Shown here in pieces: positions 40,682 to 47,904 of a stretch of 64,000 nt of DNA. The DNA lies in NCBI RefSeq assembly GCF_014287675.1, contig NZ_JACOPQ010000001.1, positions 1 through 64,000 on the forward strand. The letters are read 5' to 3'. Every line of letters starts with the position of its first letter. Position 1 is the first letter of the stretch. Position numbers and translations under genes: made by a program. The DNA is from Lawsonibacter faecis. GTDB taxonomy: Bacteria > Bacillota > Clostridia > Oscillospirales > Oscillospiraceae. The notes under the pieces are model-generated. The model made no database searches, was not told where the DNA came from, and was given only the letters and a program-made list of their open reading frames with translations.

Positions 40682-41247
40682 GGCTGTTCCTCCGGCCGAT
40701 AGGCCACGATGAGGTACTCCCAGGTCTCCTCCCCCGGCCCGCCGGGGCGCTCGTGGGCCTCCAGATAGCGGCGGACGGTCTCCAGCAGCCCGGCGCGCTC
40801 TCCGGGCAGGAGCCGGGCCAGGCCGCTGGTGAGGTACGCATACCCCTGCAGCGTCTCCTCGTCCATCCCCGCCCGGACCTGGCGGGTGCGCTCCACAAAG
40901 CCGCCGTAGACCTGCTCCACCATTTGGCCCACCATGGCCTCCCGCTCCTCCCGCAGGTCGTCCCCGCGCTCCATGCCCATGCGCACCTCCACCGGGGAAT
41001 CCCGGTAGTAGGTGGCGGTGATGCCGTTGATAAGCGCGCGGTGGTCCACCTCCACCACGCCCAGGTCCAGCAGCTTTTTCAGGTGGTGCTGGACCGACGA
41101 GGCTGAAATCTTCAGCCGCAGGGACAGCTCCTTGGGGGTCATGGGCTCCCCGGAGAGCCGCAGGGTCCGCAGCAGCTCCTGGCGCACCGGGCTCATGTAG
41201 GTGTTCAGCTCTTCACGGGTGGTGAGGCGGATGGTTTTTCGCTCCAT
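40678..41247 (-). CDS. ArsR-like winged-helix regulator
   Basis: A 189-residue regulator: winged helix in SPVRQELLRTLRLSGEPMTP, KELSLRLKISASSVQHHLKK and LLDLGVVEVD. A C-terminal helical region (about 100-185) may dimerise or bind ligand. ATG 41247 has GGAGGGAG upstream. A near-perfect 34-bp palindrome 17 bp further upstream is the likely operator. It is coupled to the MFS gene. Confidence 0.82.
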   Translation of the reverse strand: MERKTIRLTTREELNTYMSPVRQELLRTLRLSGEPMTPKELSLRLKISASSVQHHLKKLLDLGVVEVDHRALINGITATYYRDSPVEVRMGMERGDDLREEREAMVGQMVEQVYGGFVERTRQVRAGMDEETLQGYAYLTSGLARLLPGERAGLLETVRRYLEAHERPGGPGEETWEYLIVAYRPEEQP

Positions 41248-41263
41248 GGTACTCCCTCCAATC

Positions 41264-41297
41264 ATTACATATAATATAACGTTATAATATATGTAAT
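41264..41297. promoter_or_regulatory. 34-bp palindromic operator of the ArsR-like / MFS unit
   Basis: ATTACATATAATATAAC and the next 17 bp, GTTATAATATATGTAAT, are near-perfect inverted halves with a central AACGTT. It also contains TATAAT-like -10 elements, so a bound repressor would cover the promoter. Confidence 0.65.
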
Positions 41298-41310
41298 GTC
41301 AAGTGTTTTC

Positions 41311-41362
41311 TTGACATAGGTAGATTGCCGATATATAATCGCATATATAGATAATCTACCTA
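41311..41362 (+). promoter_or_regulatory. Promoter and PadR-type operator of the PadR/FtsW-like unit
   Basis: A consensus promoter, TTGACA (41311-41316), 17 bp, TATAAT (41334-41339), is overlapped by the inverted repeat TAGGTAGATT (41317-41326) / AATCTACCTA (41353-41362). The repeat lies on and just after the core promoter. This suits repression by the PadR protein encoded next. Confidence 0.8.
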
Positions 41363-41441
41363 TTGTTTTTCACACAGACCGGGTCCGGATATTATGGACC
41401 CTCCCCGGTGGGGAGGGCTGAGGAACATCGGAGGGACTGCT

Positions 41442-41780
41442 ATGTCAAAGGAAAAGGGCGCGCCCGGCGGGACGGGGATGCTGCTGCTCTCCCTGCTGGC
41501 GCGGCGGGATATGTACGGCTACGAGATGATAGAGGCTCTGCGGCTGCGCTCCAACCACGTCTTCGACCTGAAGGCCGGGACCCTCTACCCCCTGCTCCAC
41601 GCGCTGGAGGAACAGCGCTGGGTGGCTTCCTACGACGAGACCGCCGGCGGCGGCAGGGTGCGGCGGTACTACCACCTGACGGCTGACGGGCGGAACGCCC
41701 TGCGGGAAAAGGAGGCCGAGTGGGCGGCCTACGCGGAGGCGGTGGGACGTGTGCTGGGAGGTGAACCCTGTGGAACGTAA
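41442..41780 (+). CDS. PadR family transcriptional regulator
   Basis: A 112-residue PadR protein with winged helix GMLLLSLLARRDMYGYEMIE, FDLKAGTLYPLLHALEEQRW and a wing RVRRYYHLTADGRNAL. ATG 41442 has GGAGGGA upstream. The last 11 bp overlap the next gene. Such PadR proteins commonly repress a linked membrane gene through a palindrome like the one at 41317-41362. Confidence 0.92.
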   Translation: MSKEKGAPGGTGMLLLSLLARRDMYGYEMIEALRLRSNHVFDLKAGTLYPLLHALEEQRWVASYDETAGGGRVRRYYHLTADGRNALREKEAEWAAYAEAVGRVLGGEPCGT

Positions 41781-43167
41781 CGGCTCAGTTCAGGCCTGGC
41801 TGGAGACGGCGGGGGCGCAGATCCGCTGGAGGCGGGCCCGCAGGGCTCTCCTGCGGGAGCTGGAGGACCACATTGCCGACCAGGCGCGGGATTTCGAGGC
41901 CCTGGGAGACGGGGCCGGGGCGGCGGCGGAGCGGGCCGTGGCCGAGATGGGCGACCCCACGGAGGTGGGAAAGGAGCTGGACCGGCTCCACCGGCCCCGG
42001 ACCAACTGGAGCCTTTTGATCGCGGTGCTGGCCGTGCTGGGGCTGGGGATCGCCGCCATGACGCTCTGCTTGGACGGGGAGTACCTGCTCCGCCGCCAGC
42101 TTGTTGCCATGGGGGTTGGGCTGGCGGCGATGGCCGCGCTCTGGGGCGCGGACTACTCCTTCTTCCTGCGCAGGCTCTGGCTCTGGGGCGCGCCCCTGCT
42201 GGCCTTCTGCGTGCTCACATTGTGCTTTCCCCTGTGGCGGGGGGCAGTCACTCCCGGGAGACTCAGCGCGTTTCTGGGACGGGGGACATTCTATGTCTAC
42301 CTGTTTCTCCCTCTGCTTTATACCGCCCTGGTGTGCCGCCTGCGGGGCCGGGGCAGGCTCACGGCGGCGCTGGCCTCCCTGCTGATTGTGCCGCTGGCCC
42401 TCCTCCCCATGTCCCGGCCCGACTTCTCCACCGCCCTCATCTGCGGCGCGTCCATGCTGGCGGTGCTGACGGCGGCGGCGTGGGCGGGGTGGTTCCAGGG
42501 TGGACGGACCGCATGTCTGGCCTGTGCCTGGGGGCCTGTGCTGGGGACCGCGGCGGCGGTTCTTCTGCGGTACGGCCAGTATCTCGTCTCCCGCCTTACT
42601 CCGATTTTCCGCCCGGAGGCCGACCCTCTGGGCAAGGGCTGGCAGGCGCTGCTGGTCCGGGGCGCGCTGGAGCGGATGCCGCTCCTGGGCGGGACGGCGC
42701 TCACCCAGACGGAGGCGCAGTTTTTCCATCCCCAAGGCTGGAGCAACGGCTTCGATCTGCTCTGGCTGGCCGCCCGGTGGGGGACCTGGGTACTGCTGGC
42801 CGCCGGGATGCTGCTGGCGGTCCTGGCCCTGTGGGCGGCGCTCCGGGTGCGGAAGCTCAAAAGCGGGACGGGCAAGCTTCTCTGCTGGGCCTGCACCTCA
42901 ATTCTCCTGGTGCAGGGGGCGGGCTATCTGTCCACCAATCTGGGCTGGCGGCTCTTCGGCGCCGAAGCCTTCCCCCTTCTTACCTACGGCCCGGGTTATC
43001 TGCTGGCGGATCTGGTGCTGGTGGGGATCGTATTGTCCGTCTTCCGCATGGACGCGCTGGTCCGGGACGGGGCGGCGGAGAGGCGGACGAAGGCGGCCAT
43101 GCCCGGAGAGGTAATCATCCCCCTGCCCTTCGACCGGGGAAAGATCCGGATTGAGCGTTTGAAATGA
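41770..43167 (+). CDS. Permease-prefix plus FtsW/RodA-like membrane protein
   Basis: A 465-residue protein from a GTG at 41770 preceded by GGGAGGTG. The first 80 residues form a soluble, charged helical segment (LRELEDHIADQARDFEALGD, VAEMGDPTEVGKELDRLHRP) like the permease-prefix domain that often follows PadR genes. The rest has about ten helices resembling FtsW/RodA/SpoVE proteins (RPDFSTALICGASMLAVLTA). It could be a glycosyltransferase-type SEDS relative or a sensor. No transpeptidase partner is adjacent. Confidence 0.72.
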   Translation: MERNGSVQAWLETAGAQIRWRRARRALLRELEDHIADQARDFEALGDGAGAAAERAVAEMGDPTEVGKELDRLHRPRTNWSLLIAVLAVLGLGIAAMTLCLDGEYLLRRQLVAMGVGLAAMAALWGADYSFFLRRLWLWGAPLLAFCVLTLCFPLWRGAVTPGRLSAFLGRGTFYVYLFLPLLYTALVCRLRGRGRLTAALASLLIVPLALLPMSRPDFSTALICGASMLAVLTAAAWAGWFQGGRTACLACAWGPVLGTAAAVLLRYGQYLVSRLTPIFRPEADPLGKGWQALLVRGALERMPLLGGTALTQTEAQFFHPQGWSNGFDLLWLAARWGTWVLLAAGMLLAVLALWAALRVRKLKSGTGKLLCWACTSILLVQGAGYLSTNLGWRLFGAEAFPLLTYGPGYLLADLVLVGIVLSVFRMDALVRDGAAERRTKAAMPGEVIIPLPFDRGKIRIERLK

Positions 43168-43171
43168 AACG

Positions 43172-43209
43172 GGGGACCCGGCCCGCGGCGGCGCGCGGGC
43201 CGGGTCCCC
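43172..43209 (+). terminator. Terminator after the FtsW-like gene
   Basis: GGGGACCCGGCCCGCG and CGCGGGCCGGGTCCCC form a perfect 16-bp stem followed by GCTCTTTTGG. Confidence 0.85.
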
Positions 43210-43241
43210 GCTCTTTTGGGGCGGGGGCGCGGTTTTTCTGC

Positions 43242-43270
43242 TTGTAGTTCCTCTCCGGTCATGGTACAAT
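43242..43270 (+). promoter_or_regulatory. Promoter of alanine dehydrogenase
   Basis: TTGTAG (43242-43247) and TACAAT (43265-43270) are spaced by 17 bp, 75 bp before the ATG. Confidence 0.6.
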
Positions 43271-43345
43271 AAAAATACAGTAAAGAGCCCGTTTATTCTA
43301 TAAATGCGGCTAAACTTGTGAATATCTTGACAAGGAGGGACTGCT

Positions 43346-44461
43346 ATGATCATCGGCGTGCCCATGGAGTGCAAGCCCCAGGAATTTCGCGTCTCACTGA
43401 CCCCGTCCGGCGTGGACCTGCTGGTCCGCGCCGGACACAGCGTACTGGTGCAGAGCAGCGCCGGACTGAGCAGCGGCCTGACCGACGAGGAGTATGCCGC
43501 CGCAGGCGCCGCCATCACCGAGGACCCCGCGGAGGTCTACCGGGCCGCCGACCTGGTGGTCAAGGTCAAGGAGCCCCAGCCCCAGGAGTACTCTCTCCTG
43601 CGCAGCGGGCAGACCCTCTTCACCTACCTGCACCTGGCCCCCGACAAGGCCCTGACCCGTGCGGTGCTGGCCAGGAAGGTCATCGCCATTGGGTATGAGA
43701 CCGTAGAACTCCCGGACGGCGGGCTCCCCCTGCTGGCCCCCATGAGCGAGGTGGCCGGGCGCATGGCCATCCAGGTGGGCGCGCGGCTGCTGGAGCAGAC
43801 CTACGGCGGCATGGGCGTGCTGCTGGGCGGCGTGCCCGGCGTGGCCCCGGGCCATGTGATGGTGCTGGGCGCGGGCAATGTGGGCGTCAACGCCATCAAG
43901 ATGGCGGTTGGCCTGGGGGCTCAGGTGACGGTGCTGGACGTGTCCCTGGAGCGGCTGACCGACATCGACGACCACTACCGGGGCAGGGTGACCACCCTGG
44001 TGTCCACCCCCTACAATATCGCCGCCGCGGTGCGGCAGGCGGATTTGGTGGTGAGCACCGTCCACCTCACCGGCGCGCTGGCCCCCCGGCTCATCACCGA
44101 GGAGATGGTGAAGGAGATGCGCCCTGGGTCGGTCATCATCGACGTGGCGGTGGATCAGGGCGGGTCGGTGGAGACCATCGACCATGTCACCACCCATGAG
44201 AACCCCACCTACGTGAAGCATGGGGTGGTCCACTACGCGGTTTCCAATATGCCCGGCGCGGTGCCCAGGACCTCCACCTACGCCCTCACCAATGCCACCC
44301 TCCCCTACATCCGGGCCATCGCGGACAAGGGCCCGGAGGAGGCCATGCGGGCGGACCCCAGCCTGCGCAGAGGGCTCAATGCCTATCTGGGAAAGCTGAC
44401 CAATCAGCCTGTCGCCGAGACCCAGGGACTTAAGTTTACCCCGTCGGAGGAGCTGTTTTAA
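43346..44461 (+). CDS. ald: Alanine dehydrogenase
   Basis: A 371-residue NAD-dependent enzyme interconverting L-alanine and pyruvate plus ammonia. R15 (EFRVSLTP), the lysine in VVKVKEPQ and the histidine in TYLHLA are the expected substrate residues. The NAD fold shows VMVLGAGNVGVNAIKMAVGL, and later ALTNATLPY. Length is typical. ATG 43346 has AGGAGGG upstream. It is monocistronic, between its own promoter and a repeat region. Confidence 0.95.
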   Translation: MIIGVPMECKPQEFRVSLTPSGVDLLVRAGHSVLVQSSAGLSSGLTDEEYAAAGAAITEDPAEVYRAADLVVKVKEPQPQEYSLLRSGQTLFTYLHLAPDKALTRAVLARKVIAIGYETVELPDGGLPLLAPMSEVAGRMAIQVGARLLEQTYGGMGVLLGGVPGVAPGHVMVLGAGNVGVNAIKMAVGLGAQVTVLDVSLERLTDIDDHYRGRVTTLVSTPYNIAAAVRQADLVVSTVHLTGALAPRLITEEMVKEMRPGSVIIDVAVDQGGSVETIDHVTTHENPTYVKHGVVHYAVSNMPGAVPRTSTYALTNATLPYIRAIADKGPEEAMRADPSLRRGLNAYLGKLTNQPVAETQGLKFTPSEELF

Positions 44462-44606
44462 AAAGAGCGGGCGGCGGGCGCGGACAGGGCCCAAGCTCGG
44501 CCCCCCTCCGCAGAGAAAGCCTCGCAGAACTGCGTCGTCCGCAGACGGCAAAATCAAATGAGAACCCGCCGTTTCTTGGGAAATGCGCCTGAGAAATGAC
44601 ACTTCT

Positions 44607-44697
44607 CATGACGGATCGGGCGACTTTTTCCCAAAAAATCAAGCCCCATCCGTCATGCCCCCTTCTGTCAAAGAAGCCCTGAGGGGCTTCTTTGACA
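44607..44697. repeat. Copy 3 of the palindromic intergenic repeat with an inverted partial copy
   Basis: CCCCATCCGTCATGC (44644-44658) is followed by TGTCAAAGAAGCCC / GGGCTTCTTTGACA (44666-44679, 44684-44697). An inverted near match, CATGACGGATCGGGC, lies just upstream at about 44607-44621. Here the element has matching outer arms. Confidence 0.85.
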
Positions 44698-44698
44698 A

Positions 44699-44738
44699 GC
44701 TGAACCCCCCGGAGGCGGCCGCCTCCGGGGGGTTCAGC
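44699..44738. terminator. Perfect 40-bp palindrome between ald and the PII-like gene
   Basis: GCTGAACCCCCCGGAGGCGG joined to its exact complement forms a 20-bp stem with no spare loop, directly abutting the stop of the minus-strand gene. Confidence 0.8.
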
Positions 44739-45437
44739 TTATTCCGGCTGCCGTGCGCCCATGATGCCCTGCAGGCCCATCATGTCCTCCACAGGCAGAG
44801 AGAACAATATGCCCCGGCACTCGGTCGTGAGGCCCGCGGCCTTGTTCACCGCACGCATGATCTCCAGCTTCTGGGGCCGGGGGGACAGGATGGCGATGAT
44901 CTCCTTCTCCGGCTGGAGGGTGAAGCCCAGCAGATTCTCGCCGTCCTCCAGCCCCACCCGGCGGGCATGGAGGACAGTGCCGCCCCGGGCGCCCCCCTCC
45001 CGGGCGGCATCCATGACGGTATCCACGTTGCCCCGGTTGACCACCACCAGGATTAAATCGTATTGGTTTGCATTGTCCACGGTAAGCTCCTCCTTCTCTT
45101 CTTCCCCATCCCTGCAGAGGATCTGCGGCACCTGGCCGCTCACCCCGGAGAGGGGGACGGTGAACAGAATTCCCCGGCCGGGGTGATTGAGATGAAAACG
45201 CTCGTTCATCTCGGCAATCAGCCCCTTCACCCTGGTCTCGGGCACCAGGGTGAACACCACGTCCTTCTCCGTCTCGGCCAGGCCGAAATAGTCCAGAATC
45301 TGAGAATTCGCCGTGCCGTATCCCATGCAGAGATAGTCAAAATGCATTTTGTGGGCGCGGTAGATGTCCACCGCCGCCCGGCCCTTGTCCCGGTCCACAA
45401 TGGTGACCAGCAGCTTAACTCTGCCGTCCTTAGACAT
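44739..45437 (-). CDS. PII-like (GlnB-fold) protein with two ferredoxin-like halves
   Basis: A 232-residue protein (MSKDGRVKLLVTIVDRDKGR) made of two similar halves of PII type. One half has DVVFTLVPETRVKGLIAEMN; the second has DLILVVVNRGNVDTVMDAAR, GARGGTVLHARRVG and PEKEIIAILSPRPQKLEIMR. The GGTVLHAR motif is typical of PII-like signalling proteins coupled to transporters. It overlaps the DUF1538 gene by 8 nt, so it probably regulates that membrane protein. The nucleotide or anion sensed is unknown. Confidence 0.8.
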   Translation of the reverse strand: MSKDGRVKLLVTIVDRDKGRAAVDIYRAHKMHFDYLCMGYGTANSQILDYFGLAETEKDVVFTLVPETRVKGLIAEMNERFHLNHPGRGILFTVPLSGVSGQVPQILCRDGEEEKEELTVDNANQYDLILVVVNRGNVDTVMDAAREGGARGGTVLHARRVGLEDGENLLGFTLQPEKEIIAILSPRPQKLEIMRAVNKAAGLTTECRGILFSLPVEDMMGLQGIMGARQPE

Positions 45438-46956
45438 CTGTCTCCACCTCCTCTGTGTAATCGATGATATCGTCGGTGAGGAGCAGTTCCTCCTCGGCGG
45501 TCACGTCCCTGGTCCGCTTCAGCTTCCGCTGGTAGAAGAGGCCCAGAATCTGAATCGTGATGAGAGGCGTCATCGCCACCATGGCCACCACGCCGAAGGC
45601 GTCCATCAGCACATCGCCTCCCAGGGCCTGGCAGGCCCCCATGGCGAAGGGGAGCAGGAAGGTGGCCGTCATGGGACCGGAGGCCACGCCGCCCGAGTCA
45701 AAGGCGATGGCGGTGAAAATCTTGGGTACGAAAAACGTGAGCGCCAGGGCGATAAGGTAGCCCGGCACCAGGAAAAAATAGATGGGGATATGCAGCCAGA
45801 CCCGCAGCATGGAGATGCCGATGGAGACCGCCACGCCGATGGAGAGGGACAGGCCGATGGCCTTCTGGGGGATGGCGCCGCTGGTGACCTCCTCCACCTG
45901 CTTGTTCAGGACATGGACGGCCGGCTCCGCCGCCACGATGAAGTACCCCACCACCATGCCGATGGGAATCAGCACCCAGCTCGGCGTCCCGGCGGCCAGG
46001 GTCTCGCCCAGGTAGTGTCCGGCGGGCATAAAGCCGATATTCGCCCCTGTGAGAAAGAGGACCAGGCCGATAAAGGTATAGAGGATGCCCACGCCGATTT
46101 TGATGAGGGGCCGGCGCTTAAGACGGATGGAGACCATCTGGAACACCAGGAAGAAGAGGACGATGGGAAGCAGGCCCAGGAACACCTCCTTCAGATAAGT
46201 GGGCAGGCCCCGGAGGAACTGCTCTCCCACGTCCTGGGAGGAAAATACCGCGGGGATGGTGAAGGGGGTGTAGGCCACCTCGCTGGAACGATAGATCAGG
46301 CCCAGTATCATGACCGCCAGGATTGGGCCGACGCTGCAGACCGCGACCATGCCGAAGTTGTCCTCGTCCTTACCCTTGATGCTGGCAAGGCCGGTGCCCA
46401 GCGCCATGATAAAGGGCACGGTGATGGGGCCGGTGGTCACGCCGCCCGAATCGAAGGCCACGGCCAGGAACTCGTTCGGTACAAAGATGGAGAGAATGAA
46501 GACGATGATGTACATCCCGATCAGGGCATACTGAAGGGGTACGCCGAACCGGGTGCGCAGCATGGATACCAGCAGGAACACCCCCACCCCCGCCGCCACA
46601 GTGAGGATGATGACCATATCCGGCACCGCCGGGACCTGACGGGCCAGGACCTGAAGGTCCGGCTCGGCAATGGTCACCGTCACGCCGATGAGAAAGCACA
46701 CCAGGGCGATGACCGCCACCTTCCCCGATGCGCCCAGCTTACGCCCCATCTGGTCCCCCATGGGCATCATGGCGATATCCGCCCCCAGGGAGAAGAAGCC
46801 CATGCCCACAATAAGCAATGCCGCGCCCAGCAGGAAGAGCATCAGCGTGCCGATGGGCATGGGAGCCAGCGTGAAGGAGAGCAGCAGGACGATAATGGTG
46901 ATTGGGAGCACTGACGAGAGCGCCTCCGATATTTTTTCCTTTAGCTTTTTCCGCAA
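45430..46956 (-). CDS. DUF1538 family membrane transporter
   Basis: A 508-residue integral membrane protein with two DUF1538 halves. A signature recurs in each: FLAVAFDSGGVTTGPITVPF in the first and FTAIAFDSGGVASGPMTATF in the second. Paired AEPDLQVLARQV / AEPAVHVLNKQV segments support internal duplication. About 12-14 helices. The family is of unknown function but is often next to PII-like proteins, as here, which suggests a regulated ion or nitrogen-compound transporter. Confidence 0.85.
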   Translation of the reverse strand: MRKKLKEKISEALSSVLPITIIVLLLSFTLAPMPIGTLMLFLLGAALLIVGMGFFSLGADIAMMPMGDQMGRKLGASGKVAVIALVCFLIGVTVTIAEPDLQVLARQVPAVPDMVIILTVAAGVGVFLLVSMLRTRFGVPLQYALIGMYIIVFILSIFVPNEFLAVAFDSGGVTTGPITVPFIMALGTGLASIKGKDEDNFGMVAVCSVGPILAVMILGLIYRSSEVAYTPFTIPAVFSSQDVGEQFLRGLPTYLKEVFLGLLPIVLFFLVFQMVSIRLKRRPLIKIGVGILYTFIGLVLFLTGANIGFMPAGHYLGETLAAGTPSWVLIPIGMVVGYFIVAAEPAVHVLNKQVEEVTSGAIPQKAIGLSLSIGVAVSIGISMLRVWLHIPIYFFLVPGYLIALALTFFVPKIFTAIAFDSGGVASGPMTATFLLPFAMGACQALGGDVLMDAFGVVAMVAMTPLITIQILGLFYQRKLKRTRDVTAEEELLLTDDIIDYTEEVETDV

Positions 46957-47904
46957 TCAGTTCACCTCACGTTCTATTTTATTTTAATTGCCCTTTTTCG
47001 TCCGACTCAGGGCAAGTTATCTAAAGATAGTTTACCATAAACCGCCGTGGTCCGCAATGGGTTTGGAGCATTATTTTAAAACTTTTTAGTTCGCAAGTCG
47101 TTTTAATATGCGATTTTTACTTAGATACAGTCTAAAATTGATTTTTCGCTCTTTTCCGCTAAAGAAGTGAACGGTTCTTCCGGGCGAAGGCAGCCGGCAT
47201 GTTGGCGAGCCGTGTCAATACCTTTCATCGGCGGACCGCTTCCCTGCCCGCCCGACTGACGGGAACCCCGTCTCTTCTTATCCGCCCGGGCCGAGTGAAA
47301 CGTCCCGTCATCAAGGGCTTTTGCCCCTTTGAGGCAAAAGCCCTTGTGAACAGCTTCCGGCGTATAAAAAGCTCCGGCCCGAGGGCAATGTCATCCAGTT
47401 AAGCAAAAACTGTTTCGTTAAGCGCAAAGAATTGACCCTCGCCCAGCTTTTGAAAAAGCGGGCGGGGGTCTTTTTGTGGTTTGGTTAGATTTGCCCTTGG
47501 AACCCATCACTCAGGGCAATCATCGAGTCCGCAGAAAGGTTATAACCATGACGATATTCTACGTGTGCTCTGGTCGCTGGAGTACAAGTCTGTGGGACCG
47601 CCGCTGCGCGATATTGTCCGAAAGAGAAGGCTTTTTCAAGCGTCTCCTCCAGGCAATGGGAGCACAGCAGAGTAAGCCTCCGCGGGAGGGACGGACGGTA
47701 TCTCATCAATTGTCCTCAAATAAACGTCGTTTATCCTCGCGGGTCCGGTTTTGCCGGACGGATGATAAACTGTTTTTGCTATGCAGGCGATGCATAGCAA
47801 ACTGCTGCTGCCCGGTTCCGGGCAGCAGCCACAAAGCTTTATGTATCGGCGGATACTCGCGGCCCCCCGGCGCATGAAGTTTGACAATCATAAGGAGGGG
47901 TACT
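46957..47904. other. Gene-poor region with terminators and a structured leader
   Basis: No convincing gene lies in these 948 bp. The part near 47.0-47.15 kb is AT-rich. Hairpins AAGGGCTTTTGCC / GGCAAAAGCCCTT (47313-47345) and GACCCTCGCCC / GGGCGGGGGTC followed by TTTTT (47434-47470) look like terminators. Just before the SLH gene, TTTGCTATGCA / TGCATAGCAAA (47775-47801) and GCTGCTGCCCGG / CCGGGCAGCAGC (47804-47829) form two strong adjacent stems in the likely mRNA leader. No known riboswitch consensus was matched. Confidence 0.55.

Noticed and set aside
39486..40898. 470-codon minus-strand frame overlapping the MFS gene
   Set aside because: It is in another phase, is Arg/Gly-rich and lacks membrane helices, while the 39494-40681 frame is a full MFS protein.
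45364..46914. 516-codon frame antisense to the DUF1538 gene
   Set aside because: Asp/His/Gly-rich low complexity; the opposite strand has duplicated family signatures.
47540..47780. Cyclic-di-GMP riboswitch before the SLH protein gene
   Set aside because: The expected conserved GGxGACGCAAAGCCAC-like core is absent.
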